Shown here: piece after piece, positions 25,195 through 36,369 of the stretch
Layout of the letters: every line of letters starts with the position of its first letter
How positions within the stretch are numbered: the stretch's first letter is position 1
From: Rhodoferax sp.
GTDB lineage: Bacteria > Pseudomonadota > Gammaproteobacteria > Burkholderiales > Burkholderiaceae_C
Direction of reading: 5' to 3'
NCBI RefSeq assembly: GCF_028714215.1
Contig: NZ_JAQTMS010000013.1
Span: 30,356-94,355, forward strand
DNA: 64,000 bases
Program-made: the position numbers and the translations under genes
Notes under the pieces: generated by a model
Told to the model about the DNA's origin: nothing
Seen by the model: only the letters and a program-made list of their open reading frames with translations
Databases searched by the model: none

Positions 25195-26775
25195 ATGCCG
25201 CAAACCCCGCCAACCAGGCTGACGGCGCCGCGCACGGTCCGGATGCACCCGGATGACAATGTCGCCATTGTGGCCAACGACGGCGGGTTGCCGGCCGGCA
25301 GCCTTCTGCCCAGCGGACAGATACTGCGCGACCGGGTGCCGCAAGGCCACAAGGTGGCGCTGGTTGACCTGAAGCAGGGCGCGGCGGTGCTGCGCTACGG
25401 TGTTCCCATCGGTCATGCCTTGGCCGACATTGCGGCGGGGAGCTGGGTGCATGAACGTCTGCTGAAGTTGCCGCCGGCGTGCGGCCTCGAAGACCTGCCC
25501 ATGGCAACCCTCAAGCCGGCTGCTCTGGCGCCGTTGCAGGGTTTCACTTTCGAGGGCTATCGAAACGCCGATGGCTCGGTCGGCACCCGCAACATCCTGG
25601 CCATCACCCAGACCGTGCAGTGCGTGGCCGGCGTGACCGAATTTGCGCTCCAGCGCATCAAGGCCGAGCTGCTGCCCATGTTTCCCCATGTCGATGACGT
25701 GGTGGCGCTGGCGCACAGCTACGGCTGCGGCGTGGCGATAGATGCGCCCGACGCCAGCGTGCCGATCCGCACCTTGCGCAACATCAGCCTGAACCCCAAC
25801 TTTGGGGGCGAGCTGATGGTGATCAGTCTGGGCTGCGAAAAGCTGCAGCCCGAGCGGCTGCTGCCCGCCGGCTCGATGCCCCTGATCGATGCGCGCCAGG
25901 GCGCCGCCAGGCCGCTGGACGTGCTGTGCCTGCAGGATCCGGCGCATGTCGGATTCATGTCGATGATCGAGGCCATCCTGCGCCAAGCCAGGGAACATTT
26001 GCAACGACTGAACCAGCGCCGGCGCGAAACAGTACCCGCCAGTGAACTGGTGGTGGGTCTGCAGTGCGGCGGCAGCGATGCCTTCTCGGGCGTCACCGCC
26101 AACCCGGCCGTCGGTTTTTGCAGCGACCTGCTGGTGCGCGCCGGCGCCAGTGTGATGTTCTCGGAAACCACGGAGGTGCGCGACGGTATTGCGCACCTCA
26201 CGGCGCGTGCCAGCACGCCCGAAGTGGCGCAAACGATGGTGCGTGAGATGGCCTGGTACGACGCCTACCTGCAACGCGGCCAGGTCGACCGCAGTGCCAA
26301 CACCACGCCCGGCAACAAGATGGGGGGCTTGTCGAACATCGTCGAAAAAGCGCTGGGCTCCATCGTCAAGTCCGGCAGCGCAGCCATCACGGGCGTGCTG
26401 GGACCCGGAGAAAAACTCAAGACCAAAGGCCTGACCTATGCCGCCACGCCGGCCAGCGATTTCATCTGTGGCACCTTGCAGTTGGCGGCCGGCATGAACC
26501 TGCACGTCTTCACCACCGGCCGCGGAACGCCCTACGGCCTGGCAGCGGTGCCGGTGATCAAGGTGGCCACGCGCAGCGAGCTGGCGCGGCGCTGGCACGA
26601 TCTGATGGATGTCAATGCCGGCACCATCGCCGAGGGATCGGCCAGCATTGAAGACGTCGGCTGGGAGCTCTTCCGTTTGCTGCTGGACGTCGCCAGCGGC
26701 CGCAAAAAGACCTGGGCCGAACACTGGAAACTGCACAACGCCCTGGTTTTGTTCAATCCCGCGCCGGTGACCTGA
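25195..26775 (+). CDS. garD: Galactarate dehydratase
   Basis: UxaA/GarD-family iron-dependent enzyme that dehydrates galactarate to 5-dehydro-4-deoxyglucarate, the same intermediate made by GudD. 526 residues: an N-terminal SAF domain (about 12-95), then the catalytic domain with [44 protein letters not shown] and the C-terminal [14 protein letters not shown] that is characteristic of GarD. AGGAG lies just before the ATG. It is divergent from the lacI-type gene with a shared operator, so glucarate and galactarate use are co-regulated. Confidence 0.93.
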   Translation: MPQTPPTRLTAPRTVRMHPDDNVAIVANDGGLPAGSLLPSGQILRDRVPQGHKVALVDLKQGAAVLRYGVPIGHALADIAAGSWVHERLLKLPPACGLEDLPMATLKPAALAPLQGFTFEGYRNADGSVGTRNILAITQTVQCVAGVTEFALQRIKAELLPMFPHVDDVVALAHSYGCGVAIDAPDASVPIRTLRNISLNPNFGGELMVISLGCEKLQPERLLPAGSMPLIDARQGAARPLDVLCLQDPAHVGFMSMIEAILRQAREHLQRLNQRRRETVPASELVVGLQCGGSDAFSGVTANPAVGFCSDLLVRAGASVMFSETTEVRDGIAHLTARASTPEVAQTMVREMAWYDAYLQRGQVDRSANTTPGNKMGGLSNIVEKALGSIVKSGSAAITGVLGPGEKLKTKGLTYAATPASDFICGTLQLAAGMNLHVFTTGRGTPYGLAAVPVIKVATRSELARRWHDLMDVNAGTIAEGSASIEDVGWELFRLLLDVASGRKKTWAEHWKLHNALVLFNPAPVT

Positions 26776-26888
26776 AGAGCCTCCTCGGTCTTGACATTTC
26801 GCAACGCCGCCAACGGCCGGGCGGGTGAACATGGTGCCGGCGCTCGCTTGCCGCTGGAGGCGCCTTGTTGCACACCGGAAATCTGCCC

Positions 26889-27959
26889 ATGAAAATCAGT
26901 TTCAAGACCGCCGCTGCCGCCGCGCTGTTGCTGGTTGCCGCCCTCGGGGCCTTGCTGGTTTGGAAGCCTTGGCGTGAGGCTGGTTGGGGTGACGGTTTTG
27001 TCAGCGGCAACGGGCGCATCGAGGCGACCGAGATCTCGGTGGCCACCAAGCTGGCCGGGCGCGTGGAAAAAATCCTGGTCAATGAGGGCGAGTTCGTCAA
27101 AGCCGGACAGCCGCTGGCGCGCATGCAGATCGAGAGCCTGCAAGCGCAGCGTGAAGAGGCGCTGGCCCGGCTGCAGCAGGCGCAGCAGGCGGTCAGCGGT
27201 GCCGAGGTTCAGGTGGCCCTGCAAGAGAGCAATTTCCAGGCCGCGCTGGCGCTGGTGGCGCAGCGTGAAAGCGACCTCGATAGCGCGCAGCGCCGCCTGC
27301 CCCGCTCCGAACGACTGGCGCAGGAGGGCTTTTTTTCGGGCCAACTGCTGGACGACGACCGGGCCAAGGTGCGCAGTCTGGCGGCCGCCGTGTCGGCGGC
27401 CCGCTCGCAAGCCAGGGCGGCCCAGGTCGGCATCGCCGCGGCGCGCAACCAGGTCTCGGGGGCGCAGGCGAATGTGCGGGCGCTGCAGGCCACGCTGAGC
27501 CGCATCGACGTGGAACTGGCTGACAGCGAACTGAAGGCGCCGCGTGACGGCCGCGTGCAGTTCCTGGTGGCGCAGACCGGCGAGGTGCTGGGCGGCGGCG
27601 GCCGGGTGCTGAATCTGGTGGATTTGTCGGACGTCTACATGACCTTCTTCCTGCCGGAAGCCGTGGCCGGACGGATTGCGCTGGGCAGCGAGGTGCGCCT
27701 GGTACTTGACGTGGCACCGCAATTCGTGATTCCCGCCAAAGTATCGTTTGTGGCCAGCACTGCGCAATTCACGCCCAAGACGGTGGAAACGGCCAGCGAA
27801 CGGCAGAAGCTGATGTTCCGCGTCAAGGCGCAGATTGACCGTGAGCTGCTGCTCAAGCACCGCGACCAGGTCAAGACCGGCCTGCCCGGCGTGGCCTGGC
27901 TCAAGCTCGACCCGCAGGCTGCCTGGCCGGCGCAATTGAACCAGAAGGTCGGGCCGTGA
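26889..27959 (+). CDS. HlyD-family membrane fusion protein (YhiI/YbhG type)
   Basis: 356 residues from the ATG at 26889. A signal anchor ([18 protein letters not shown]) is followed by a lipoyl half ([23 protein letters not shown]), a long Ala/Gln-rich coiled coil (about 90-205), the second half ([25 protein letters not shown]) and a beta domain. It overlaps the next gene, an RbbA-like ATPase/permease, by four bases (GTGA). The order adaptor, RbbA, YhhJ equals E. coli yhiI-rbbA-yhhJ and points to an export system of unknown substrate. Confidence 0.88.
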   Translation: MKISFKTAAAAALLLVAALGALLVWKPWREAGWGDGFVSGNGRIEATEISVATKLAGRVEKILVNEGEFVKAGQPLARMQIESLQAQREEALARLQQAQQAVSGAEVQVALQESNFQAALALVAQRESDLDSAQRRLPRSERLAQEGFFSGQLLDDDRAKVRSLAAAVSAARSQARAAQVGIAAARNQVSGAQANVRALQATLSRIDVELADSELKAPRDGRVQFLVAQTGEVLGGGGRVLNLVDLSDVYMTFFLPEAVAGRIALGSEVRLVLDVAPQFVIPAKVSFVASTAQFTPKTVETASERQKLMFRVKAQIDRELLLKHRDQVKTGLPGVAWLKLDPQAAWPAQLNQKVGP

Positions 27960-30724
27960 CGGACGCAGGGTCGATGCCGCTGGTGGCGCGCCTGCAGGAT
28001 ATCGGCCTGCGCTACGGCAAGACGACGGCGCTGCAGCACGTCACGCTGGACCTGGCGGCGGGCCGCATGGTGGGCCTGATCGGGCCCGATGGTGTCGGCA
28101 AGTCCAGCCTGCTGGCCCTGGTGTCGGGCGCCCGCGCCCTGCAACGGGGCCGCCTGCAGGTGCTGGGCGGCGACATGGCGCGGCGCCGGCACCGCCAGGC
28201 GGTGTGTCCGCGCATTGCCTACATGCCGCAGGGTCTGGGCAAGAACCTCTACCCCACCTTGTCGATCGAGGAGAACCTGCAGTTCTTCGCCCGCCTGTTC
28301 GGCCACGACGGGGCCGAGCGGCGCCGCCGCATCGACGGCCTGACGCAGTCCACCGGCTTGTACCCGTTCCTGACGCGGCCGGTCGGTCAACTGTCAGGCG
28401 GGATGAAGCAGAAGCTGGGGTTGTGCTGCGCGCTCATCCACGACCCCGACCTGCTGATCCTGGACGAGCCGACCACCGGCGTCGACCCCTTGGCCCGTGC
28501 TCAGTTCTGGGCGCTGATCGGCAACATCCGCCAGCAGCACCCCGGCATGAGCGTGCTGGTCGCAACGGCCTACATGGACGAGGCCCAGCGCTTCGACTGG
28601 CTGGTGGCGCTGGACGAAGGGCGCATTCTGGCGACCGGAACGCCCGGCGAACTGCTGCAACGGACCGCTCAGCCCAACCTGGAGGCGGCCTTCATCGCCC
28701 TGTTGCCCGAGGCCAAGCGCAGCGGCCACCGGCGCGTCGAGATGGCGCCGCTGCACCCGGGCGAGGATGCCGAAATCGCCATCGAGGCGCGCGGCCTGAG
28801 CAAGCGCTTCAACGGCTTTGTGGCGGTGGACCGGGTGAGTTTTCGCATCTACCGCGGCGAGATCTTCGGCTTCGTCGGTTCCAACGGCTGCGGCAAATCC
28901 ACCACCATGAAGATGCTCACCGGCCTGTTGTCGGCCAGCCAGGGCGAGGCCTGGCTGTTGGGCCATCCGGTGGATCCGCGCGACCTGGCGACGCGCCGCC
29001 GGGTCGGCTTCATGTCGCAGTCGTTTTCTCTCTATGGCGAGCAGACGGTGCGGCAGAACCTGGTGCTGCACGCACGGTTGTTCCACGTGCCCGAAAGCCA
29101 ACTACCCGGTCGCGTCAGGGAAATGGCGCAGCGCTTCGGCCTGCAGGACTTGCTGGATACCCTGCCCGACAAGTTGCCGCTGGGCATCCGGCAGCGCCTG
29201 TCGCTGGCGGTGGCCATGGTGCACAAGCCCGAGTTGCTGATCCTGGACGAACCGACCTCGGGCGTCGACCCGATCGCGCGCGACAGCTTCTGGCAATCGA
29301 TGATCGAACTGGCCCGGCGCGACCGCGTCACCATCTTCATCTCCACCCACTTCATGAACGAGGCCCAGCGCTGCGACCGCATCGCGCTGATGCACGCCGG
29401 GCAGGTGCTGGCCAGCGACACGCCGGCCGCGCTGACGGCCAAGCGCGGCGCCGCCAATCTGGAAGACGCCTTCATCGCCTACCTGGTGGCAGCGGGCGGC
29501 GGTGAAGCGCCCCAATCCCCAGGGCTGCCAGCCGCAGCCGAGCCGACCCCGCCGGCGGCCCGCGGCGCAGCGGCCTACCAGGGCCTGCCGGCGCGCGCCC
29601 GGCGCAGCCTGGGCCGCATCCACAGCTACCTGTGGCGCGAGACGCTGGACCTGATGCGCGACCCGGTACGTGGCGCCATGGCGCTGCTGGGCTCGCTGCT
29701 GCTGATGTTCGTGATGGGCTACGGCATCAGCATGGACGTCGAGAACCTGCGCTACGCGGTGCTGGACCGCGACCAGACCTCGTTGAGCCAGAACTACACG
29801 CTGAACCTGGCCGGCTCGCGCTATTTTTCGGAACAGCCGCCGATCCGTGACTACGCCCAACTGGACCGCCGCATGCGCAGCGGCGAGTTGTCGCTGGCGC
29901 TCGAAATTCCGCATGGCTTCGCGCGCGATGTGGCGCGCGGGCAGGCGGTGCAGATCGGCGCCTGGGTCGACGGCGCGATGCCGCAGCGGGCCGAGACGGT
30001 GAGCGGCTTCGTGCAAGGCATGCACCAGCAGTGGGTCCTGCAGCAGTTGCGCCAGCGCAGCGGCATGGCGGCGGCCAGCCTGGCCAGCGTGGAAACGCGC
30101 TTTCGCTACAACCCGGACGTGCGCAGCATGCCCTCCATGGTGCCGGCCGTCATCCCGCTGCTGCTGCTGATGCTGCCGTCGATGCTGACGGCGCTGGCGG
30201 TGGTGCGCGAAAAGGAACTGGGCTCCATCATCAACTTCTATGTCACGCCGACCACGCGCGCGGAATTCCTGCTCGGCAAGATGATCCCTTACGTCGCCCT
30301 GGCCATGCTCAACTTCTTTTTCATGTGCCTGATGGCCGTGACCGTGTTCGGCGTGCCGGTCAGCGGCAGCTTCGCGACGCTGACGCTGGGGGCCTTCATC
30401 TTCTGCCTGTGCTCCACCGGCATGGGGCTGCTGGCGTCGACCGTCACCAGGAGCCAGATCGCGGCGATGTTCTTCACCATGCTGGGCACCATGATCCCGG
30501 CGGTGCAGTTTGCCGGTCTGATCAACCCGGTGACGTCCTTGCAGGGCAGTGGCCGCTGGATCGGCGAGATCTACCCGGCCAGCCACATGTTCACCATCAG
30601 CCGCGGGGTCTTCAGCAAGGCCTTGCAGTTCTCGGACCTGCACGCCGCGTTCTGGCCGCTGGCGGCGGCCGTGCCGGTGATCCTGGGGCTGGCCATCGCC
30701 TTGCTCAAGAAGCAGGAAAAGTGA
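27956..30724 (+). CDS. rbbA: RbbA-like ABC protein: two ATPase domains fused to an ABC-2 permease
   Basis: 922 residues with a GTG start. ATPase 1 has [22 protein letters not shown] and [12 protein letters not shown]. ATPase 2 has [14 protein letters not shown], the unusual signature [12 protein letters not shown] (also, to my knowledge, seen in E. coli RbbA) and [12 protein letters not shown]. From about residue 540 an ABC-2 type permease follows, with one segment, a large periplasmic loop ([19 protein letters not shown]...) and five further segments. E. coli RbbA was described as ribosome-associated, but this architecture fits an exporter working with the neighbouring adaptor and permease. 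Confidence 0.9.
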   Translation: MTDAGSMPLVARLQDIGLRYGKTTALQHVTLDLAAGRMVGLIGPDGVGKSSLLALVSGARALQRGRLQVLGGDMARRRHRQAVCPRIAYMPQGLGKNLYPTLSIEENLQFFARLFGHDGAERRRRIDGLTQSTGLYPFLTRPVGQLSGGMKQKLGLCCALIHDPDLLILDEPTTGVDPLARAQFWALIGNIRQQHPGMSVLVATAYMDEAQRFDWLVALDEGRILATGTPGELLQRTAQPNLEAAFIALLPEAKRSGHRRVEMAPLHPGEDAEIAIEARGLSKRFNGFVAVDRVSFRIYRGEIFGFVGSNGCGKSTTMKMLTGLLSASQGEAWLLGHPVDPRDLATRRRVGFMSQSFSLYGEQTVRQNLVLHARLFHVPESQLPGRVREMAQRFGLQDLLDTLPDKLPLGIRQRLSLAVAMVHKPELLILDEPTSGVDPIARDSFWQSMIELARRDRVTIFISTHFMNEAQRCDRIALMHAGQVLASDTPAALTAKRGAANLEDAFIAYLVAAGGGEAPQSPGLPAAAEPTPPAARGAAAYQGLPARARRSLGRIHSYLWRETLDLMRDPVRGAMALLGSLLLMFVMGYGISMDVENLRYAVLDRDQTSLSQNYTLNLAGSRYFSEQPPIRDYAQLDRRMRSGELSLALEIPHGFARDVARGQAVQIGAWVDGAMPQRAETVSGFVQGMHQQWVLQQLRQRSGMAAASLASVETRFRYNPDVRSMPSMVPAVIPLLLLMLPSMLTALAVVREKELGSIINFYVTPTTRAEFLLGKMIPYVALAMLNFFFMCLMAVTVFGVPVSGSFATLTLGAFIFCLCSTGMGLLASTVTRSQIAAMFFTMLGTMIPAVQFAGLINPVTSLQGSGRWIGEIYPASHMFTISRGVFSKALQFSDLHAAFWPLAAAVPVILGLAIALLKKQEK

Positions 30725-30726
30725 AA

Positions 30727-31854
30727 ATGCTGCGCCACCTGTCCAATATCTACCGCCTGGGCGTCAAGGAGCTGTGGAGCCTGTGGCGCGATCCGATGAT
30801 GCTGTTCCTGATCGTCTACACCTTCACGGTGGCGATCTACGCCGCCGGCACGGCGATGCCGGAAACGCTTTACCGCACGCCCATTGCGGTGGTGGACGAG
30901 GACGATTCGGCCCTGTCGGCGCGCATTGGCTCGGCCTTCTACCCGCCCCAGTTCGTGCCGCCGGTGCGCATCAACCAGGCCCAGGTGGACCCGGCGCTGG
31001 ATGCCGGGCGATACACCCTGGTGCTGGTCATTCCTCCCAATTTCCAGCGCGACGTGCTGGCCGGGCGGGCCCCGCAACTGCAGCTCAACATCGATGCCAC
31101 CCGGATGAGCCAGGCGTTTGCCGGCAACGGCGCGGTGCAGCAGATCGTGTTGGGCGAGGTCAGCGAGTTTGTGCAGCGCTACCGTGGCAGCCCGCCGCTG
31201 CCGGTGGAGCTGGCGATCCGCGCGCGCTTCAACCCGGCCATGATGCCGTCCTGGTTCGGCTCGCTGATGGAGGTCATCACGCAGATCACCATGTTGTCCA
31301 TCATCCTGACCGGGGCGGCGCTGATTCGGGAGCGCGAGCACGGCACGGTGGAGCACCTGCTGGTCATGCCGGTGACGCCGACCGAGATCATGTTGGCCAA
31401 GGTCTGGTCGATGGCGCTGGTGGTGCTGCTGGCCGCCACCGTGTCGCTGACGCTGGTCATCCAGGGGATCCTGCAAGTACCGATCGAGGGCTCGCTGCCG
31501 CTGTTCCTGGTGGGGGCGGCGCTGCTCTTGTTTGCCACCACCTCCATGGGCATCTTCATGGCCACGCTGGCGCGCAGCATGCCGCAGTTCGGCCTGCTGC
31601 TGATGCTGACCATGATGCCCTTGCAGATGCTCTCCGGCGGCATCACCCCGCGCGAGAGCATGCCGGTGTTCGTGCAGCGCCTGATGTGGTTCGCGCCGAC
31701 CACCCATTTCACCGAACTGAGCCAGGCCATCCTGTACCGCGGCGCCGGACTGGAGGTGGTCTGGAGCTCCTTCCTGGCGTTGCTGCTGATTGGCTCGGCG
31801 CTGTTCATGTTGTCGCTGGCACGTTTTCGCAAGACCATCGGGTTGATGGCCTGA
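30727..31854 (+). CDS. yhhJ: ABC-2 type permease (YhhJ-like)
   Basis: 375 residues from the ATG at 30727; a GTG at 30721 overlapping the RbbA stop is an alternative. One N-terminal membrane segment, a periplasmic domain ([20 protein letters not shown]..., about 45-190), then about five segments with the ABC-2 signature [26 protein letters not shown] split around residue 200-225 and [18 protein letters not shown] near 300. It probably pairs with the permease half of RbbA to form the channel. Last gene of the three-gene operon. Confidence 0.9.
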   Translation: MLRHLSNIYRLGVKELWSLWRDPMMLFLIVYTFTVAIYAAGTAMPETLYRTPIAVVDEDDSALSARIGSAFYPPQFVPPVRINQAQVDPALDAGRYTLVLVIPPNFQRDVLAGRAPQLQLNIDATRMSQAFAGNGAVQQIVLGEVSEFVQRYRGSPPLPVELAIRARFNPAMMPSWFGSLMEVITQITMLSIILTGAALIREREHGTVEHLLVMPVTPTEIMLAKVWSMALVVLLAATVSLTLVIQGILQVPIEGSLPLFLVGAALLLFATTSMGIFMATLARSMPQFGLLLMLTMMPLQMLSGGITPRESMPVFVQRLMWFAPTTHFTELSQAILYRGAGLEVVWSSFLALLLIGSALFMLSLARFRKTIGLMA

Positions 31855-32011
31855 GCGGGCAAGCGGCAGGCCGGGCCGACAGTCGGCGCGCCAGCGTGGC
31901 GGCAGTTTGGCTGCAGACGATAATTCGGGGTCAAGCGGCGTGACAAGATCCTGGAGAGTGAGGCGATCCTTGCAGAGCACGGCAGTTCCCCCTGACGAGT
32001 TACCTGGGCCC

Positions 32012-32728
32012 ATGCCCGCGCCTGGCGCTGCCGTGTTTCGCCTGCGCCAGGTGTCCAAGGTCTACCGTATGGGGGAGTCTGAAATCCATGCGCTGCGCGA
32101 GGTCGATCTGGATCTGTTCCCGGGCGAGTTCGTGGTGCTGCTGGGGGCGTCGGGCAGCGGCAAATCGACCCTGCTCAACATCCTGGGCGGACTGGATCGC
32201 CCCAGCTCGGGTGAGGTGCGCTACCGCGATCACGACCTGACGGCGGCCTCGGCGGCCGGGCTGACACGCTTTCGGCGCGAGCATGTCGGCTTTGTCTTCC
32301 AGTTCTACAACCTGATTCCCAGCCTGACGGCCTACGAGAACACCGCGCTGGTGACCGAGATCGCGGAGTCACCGATGGAGGCCGGCGCGGCGCTGGCGCT
32401 GGTCGATATGACAGACCGGCGCGACCACTTCCCGTCGCAGCTGTCGGGCGGCGAACAGCAGCGGGTGGCGATCGCGCGCGCCGTTGCCAAGCGGCCCGAC
32501 GTGCTGCTGTGCGACGAGCCGACCGGCGCCCTGGACTACGCCACCGGCAAGCTGGTGCTGTCGGTGTTGCAACGCGTGAACCAGGAATTGGGCACCACCA
32601 CCGTCGTCATCACGCACAACGCCGCCATCGCGGCCCTGGCCGATCGCGTGATTCGCATCAGCAGCGGCCGCATCGTGGACATCCAGCGCAACGCCAGCAA
32701 GGCGACGCCGGACGACATCTCATGGTGA
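32012..32728 (+). CDS. LolD/MacB-type ABC ATPase
   Basis: About 238 residues from the ATG at 32012. Upstream in-frame GTG (31940) and TTG (31907) starts are possible; none has a strong ribosome site. Walker A is [11 protein letters not shown], the Q-loop region [17 protein letters not shown], signature LSGGEQQR and Walker [13 protein letters not shown], all typical of the LolD/MacB/FtsE branch that powers mechanotransmission-type systems. It overlaps the FtsX-type permease gene by 7 bp. The 157 bp before it (31855-32011) show nothing convincing beyond a possible promoter. Confidence 0.88.
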   Translation: MPAPGAAVFRLRQVSKVYRMGESEIHALREVDLDLFPGEFVVLLGASGSGKSTLLNILGGLDRPSSGEVRYRDHDLTAASAAGLTRFRREHVGFVFQFYNLIPSLTAYENTALVTEIAESPMEAGAALALVDMTDRRDHFPSQLSGGEQQRVAIARAVAKRPDVLLCDEPTGALDYATGKLVLSVLQRVNQELGTTTVVITHNAAIAALADRVIRISSGRIVDIQRNASKATPDDISW

Positions 32729-35088
32729 CCATGCTGAACCGCATGCTGTGGCGCGACCTCTGGCATCTGCGCGGCCAGGTCATTGCGGCGGCCCTGGTGG
32801 TGGCCTGCGGCATCGCCACCCTGGTCGCCACCTGGGGCACTTATCAATCGCTGCTGCTGGCGCGCGAAGACTATTACCGTACGCACCGGCTGGCCGATGT
32901 CTTCGTCCATCTCAAGCGCGCCCCCGATGCGCTGGCCCAGCAGATCCGGCAACTGCCGGGTGTCGCCCAGGTGCGCACGCGCATCGTGGTGGATGTCTCG
33001 GTGGACGTGCCGGGCCTGGCGGAGCCGGCGGTGGCGCGGCTGGTCTCGGTGCCTGGCGAGCGCACGCCCATGCTCAACGACCTGCAACTGGTGCGTGGCC
33101 GCTACGTCGATGCCAATGCGCTGGACCAGGTGCTGGTCAGCGAGGCCTTCGCCAAGGCGAACGGCCTGGCCCTGGGCAGCAAGCTGGGCGTCCTGCTGCA
33201 TGGGCGCTGGACCGAACTGGCCGTTGTCGGCATCGCCTTGTCGCCGGAGTTCGTCTACGAGGTCGGCAGCGGCATGCTGTTCCCGGACAACCGGCGCTTC
33301 GGCGTGATGTGGATGGCCGACAAGGCGCTGGCGCCGGCTTTCGACATGCAGGGCGCTTTCAATGACGTGGCCTTGTCGCTGTCGGCCAACGCCAGCGAGC
33401 GGGAGGTGATCGCCGCGCTGGACGATTTGTTGCGGCGCTACGGGGGCCTGAGCGCTTACGGCCGCGGCGAGCAGTTGTCGCACCGCTTCCTGAGCGACGA
33501 ACTGGGGGAACTGGAGGTGATGACCACCACCATTCCGAGCCTGTTCCTGGCGGTTTCCGCCTTCCTGCTGTATGTCGTGTTGTCGCGCCTGGTGGCCACC
33601 CAGCGTACCCAGATCGGCTTGCTCAAGGCCTTCGGGCGCGGCGATCTGCGGGTCGGCCTCCATTACCTGTACCTGGCCCTGGCCACGGTGGCGTTGGGCC
33701 TGGCCATGGGCTTGCCGCTGGGCCTGGGCCTGGGTGGGATGTTCGTCGACGTCTACCGCAATTACTTCCACTTTCCGCGGCTGCAACTGATGGTCGACCC
33801 GGCGCTGCTGTTGCTGGCCACCGGCGTCAGCGCCGTTGCCGGCAGCGTCGGCGCGCTGCTGGCGGTGCGCCGGGCCGTGGCCCTGGCGCCGGCCGAGGCG
33901 ATGCGGCCGGAGCCGCCGGCGACGTTCCGCGCCGGCGCCCTGGAGCGCTACGGTCTCACGCGCCGCCTGCCGGCCTCCTTGCGCATGATCCTGCGCAACC
34001 TGGTACGCCGGCCATGGAAGGCGCTGCTGTCGGTGCTGGGCATGGCGTTCGCCATCGGCTTGATGGTGGTGGGAAATTTCGCGTTGGACTCCGCCAACTA
34101 CATGATGGCGGTGCAGTTCAACCAGGTGCAGCGCGACGACGTCACGGTGCTCTACAACGAGCCCCGCGGACCCGGCGCGGCGATCGCGTTGGCCAAGATG
34201 GAGGGCGTCGTGCAAGCCGAAGCGTTTCGCCTGCTGCCGGTCTGGCTGCGCCACCGGCAGCACAGCAAACGCATCGAGGTGACCGGGCTGGTGCCGGGGA
34301 GCGAACTGCGCCAGTTGCTGGACCGCCAGTTGCGGCCGGTCGAGCTGCCGCCCGAGGGCCTGGTGCTGAGCCAGAAGCTGGCGCGGATTCTCGACGTTGC
34401 GCCGGGCGACGTGCTGACGATGGAAGTGCTGGAAGGCGCCCGCGCCGTGCTGCCGGTCCCGGTGGTGGGCGTGGTCGACGAGATGCTGGGCCTGGGTGCC
34501 TACATGGACGCCAGGGCACTGACGCGGCTGCTGGGCGAGGACCGCACCAGCTCCGGCGGCTACCTGCGGATCGAGGCCGACCAGGCCGCCAGCTTCTACC
34601 AGCGTCTCAAGCGCCTGCCGGTGGTGGCCGGCGTGGCGGTGCGCAGCGCCTTGCAGCAGAGTCTGCGCGAGTCGCTGGACCGCTCGTTCTTCTTTTTCAG
34701 CACGGTGCTGGTGCTGCTCTCGTGTGTCATCATTGTCGGCATGGTCTACAACAGTGCGCGCATCTCGCTCTCGGAGCGCGGCAACGAACTGGCCAGCCTG
34801 TGCGTGCTGGGCTTCACCCAGCGCGAGGTCACCTTCCTGTTGCTGGGCGAGCAGGTTCTTCTGGTGCTGGCCGCCATTCCGATGGGCCTGCTGCTGGGCT
34901 ATGGCTTGTGCGCCATGCTGGTGCCGCTGTTCGACCGCGAGCTGTTCCGGTTGCCGCTGGTGGTCGAGAAGTTGTCATTTTTCTATCCCGCCTTCGCCGC
35001 GCTGATCGCATCCGGTCTTTCCGGCCTGCTGGTGGCGCGCCGAATCCGGCATCTGGACCTGATCGCGGTGCTCAAGACCCGCGAATGA
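32722..35088 (+). CDS. FtsX/MacB-type ABC permease with two FtsX domains
   Basis: 788 residues. An N-terminal segment ([19 protein letters not shown]) is followed by a periplasmic MacB-like domain (about 45-255) and three segments with the FtsX pattern [20 protein letters not shown]. The half-unit is then repeated, with a fourth anchor ([19 protein letters not shown]), a second periplasmic domain and three segments with [22 protein letters not shown]. This double arrangement is common in LolCE-like or lipoprotein/antimicrobial export permeases. It works with the ATPase before and the adaptor after it. Confidence 0.88.
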   Translation: MVTMLNRMLWRDLWHLRGQVIAAALVVACGIATLVATWGTYQSLLLAREDYYRTHRLADVFVHLKRAPDALAQQIRQLPGVAQVRTRIVVDVSVDVPGLAEPAVARLVSVPGERTPMLNDLQLVRGRYVDANALDQVLVSEAFAKANGLALGSKLGVLLHGRWTELAVVGIALSPEFVYEVGSGMLFPDNRRFGVMWMADKALAPAFDMQGAFNDVALSLSANASEREVIAALDDLLRRYGGLSAYGRGEQLSHRFLSDELGELEVMTTTIPSLFLAVSAFLLYVVLSRLVATQRTQIGLLKAFGRGDLRVGLHYLYLALATVALGLAMGLPLGLGLGGMFVDVYRNYFHFPRLQLMVDPALLLLATGVSAVAGSVGALLAVRRAVALAPAEAMRPEPPATFRAGALERYGLTRRLPASLRMILRNLVRRPWKALLSVLGMAFAIGLMVVGNFALDSANYMMAVQFNQVQRDDVTVLYNEPRGPGAAIALAKMEGVVQAEAFRLLPVWLRHRQHSKRIEVTGLVPGSELRQLLDRQLRPVELPPEGLVLSQKLARILDVAPGDVLTMEVLEGARAVLPVPVVGVVDEMLGLGAYMDARALTRLLGEDRTSSGGYLRIEADQAASFYQRLKRLPVVAGVAVRSALQQSLRESLDRSFFFFSTVLVLLSCVIIVGMVYNSARISLSERGNELASLCVLGFTQREVTFLLLGEQVLLVLAAIPMGLLLGYGLCAMLVPLFDRELFRLPLVVEKLSFFYPAFAALIASGLSGLLVARRIRHLDLIAVLKTRE

Positions 35089-35103
35089 ATGGGAGGAAAG
35101 CGC

Positions 35104-36282
35104 ATGCCCTGGAAACGAATCCTTATTGCCGCTGGCGCCCTGAGCGCGGTCGCCTTGCTGGTCTTGGTCCTGTGGCCGGCAGCGCTGGCGGTCGACGGCG
35201 CGCAGCTGTCAACGGGCGCCATGCAGGTGACGGTGGACGACCAGGGCGAAACGCGCAGCCATGACCGCTTTGTGCTGTCGGCGCCGGTGGCCGGGCGGCT
35301 GGCGCGCATAGCGCTGCACGACGGCGATGCGGTTGGCGAGAACCAGTTGCTGGCGCAGATCGCGCCGCTGCCGTTGTCCAGGCGCGAACTCGACGAGATC
35401 ACGGCTCGCGTTGCCTCGGCCGAAGCGATTGAACGCGAGGCCCAGCAGCGCGTGCGCCACGCCGACGAGGACGTGGCGCAAGCAGGCCGGGAATACCAGC
35501 GCGTGCGCAAGCTGGTGCAGGACGGCTTCATGGCGCCGCAGGCGGTGGAACAGGCGCGCAACCTGGCGGTGACGGCGGCCAGCGAGGCCGAGGCGGCGCG
35601 CTTTCGCGCGCGTGCTGCCGCCGCCGACGTCAAGGTCGCCAAGTCAGGGCTTGGCGGCCTGCGTGCCGGCGCTCAGGCTGCGGGCTCGCTGGTGCCGGTG
35701 CGTGCGCCCATGGCGGGCCGGATTCTGCGCATACCCGATGCCAGCGAGCGCGTCGTCATGGCCGGCACACCTTTGCTGAGCATCGGCAACCTCGGCGGTC
35801 TGGAGGTGGTGATCGAACTGCTGTCGTCCGAGGCGGTGAAAGTGGCGCCCGGCATGCCGGTGCTGCTGGAAGGCTGGGGCGGCAATCAGGCCTTGCGCGC
35901 CAAGGTGCGGCGTGTCGAGCCCTATGCGGTGACCAAGGTTTCGGCGCTGGGCATCGAGGAAAAACGCGTCAACGTCATCGCCGACTTCGTCGACCCGCCG
36001 GGCGCCATCGGCGACGGTTTCCGGGTGACCGCGCGGATCGTCATCTGGCAGGCCGACAAGGTCCTGAAAGTGCCCGCCAGTGCCTTGTTCCGCTGCGCGC
36101 CGGCCTGGTGCGTCTTCGTCGTCGAGGATGGCCGGGCGCGCCGCCGCAGCATAGAGGTCGGGCAGCGCAACCTGGGCGAGGCCGAGGTCACCGGCGGGCT
36201 GAGCGCCGGGCAGACGGTGGTGCGCTACCCAGGCAACGATGTCACCGACGGAGCGCGCGTCCGCTTGCGCGAAAAGCTCTAA
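35104..36282 (+). CDS. MacA/HlyD-type periplasmic adaptor
   Basis: 392 residues from the ATG at 35104, chosen because GGGAGG sits at ideal distance; an ATG at 35089 lacks this. Signal anchor, lipoyl half (RFVLSAPVAGRLARIALHDGDAVGENQ), coiled coil (about 95-185), second half (RAPMAGRILRIPDASERVVMAG), then the RND/MacA-like beta-barrel and C-terminal domain (KVLKVPASALFR, CVFVVEDGRARRR). It completes a tripartite ATPase-permease-adaptor set with the two genes upstream. Substrate unknown. Confidence 0.88.
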   Translation: MPWKRILIAAGALSAVALLVLVLWPAALAVDGAQLSTGAMQVTVDDQGETRSHDRFVLSAPVAGRLARIALHDGDAVGENQLLAQIAPLPLSRRELDEITARVASAEAIEREAQQRVRHADEDVAQAGREYQRVRKLVQDGFMAPQAVEQARNLAVTAASEAEAARFRARAAAADVKVAKSGLGGLRAGAQAAGSLVPVRAPMAGRILRIPDASERVVMAGTPLLSIGNLGGLEVVIELLSSEAVKVAPGMPVLLEGWGGNQALRAKVRRVEPYAVTKVSALGIEEKRVNVIADFVDPPGAIGDGFRVTARIVIWQADKVLKVPASALFRCAPAWCVFVVEDGRARRRSIEVGQRNLGEAEVTGGLSAGQTVVRYPGNDVTDGARVRLREKL

Positions 36283-36369
36283 AAATCCGCGCACCCAAGA
36301 CGCCGTACCCCGGCCGCGTTTCTTGCGGACGGACCGTCCAGGCGAAGGCGCGAAAGCAGTCCCTGGGCT

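Noticed and set aside
31920..31960. GGGGTCAAG stretch before the MacB-like ATPase, considered as a second copy of the repeat in amn
   Set aside because: Only about nine bases match, so it is likely chance.
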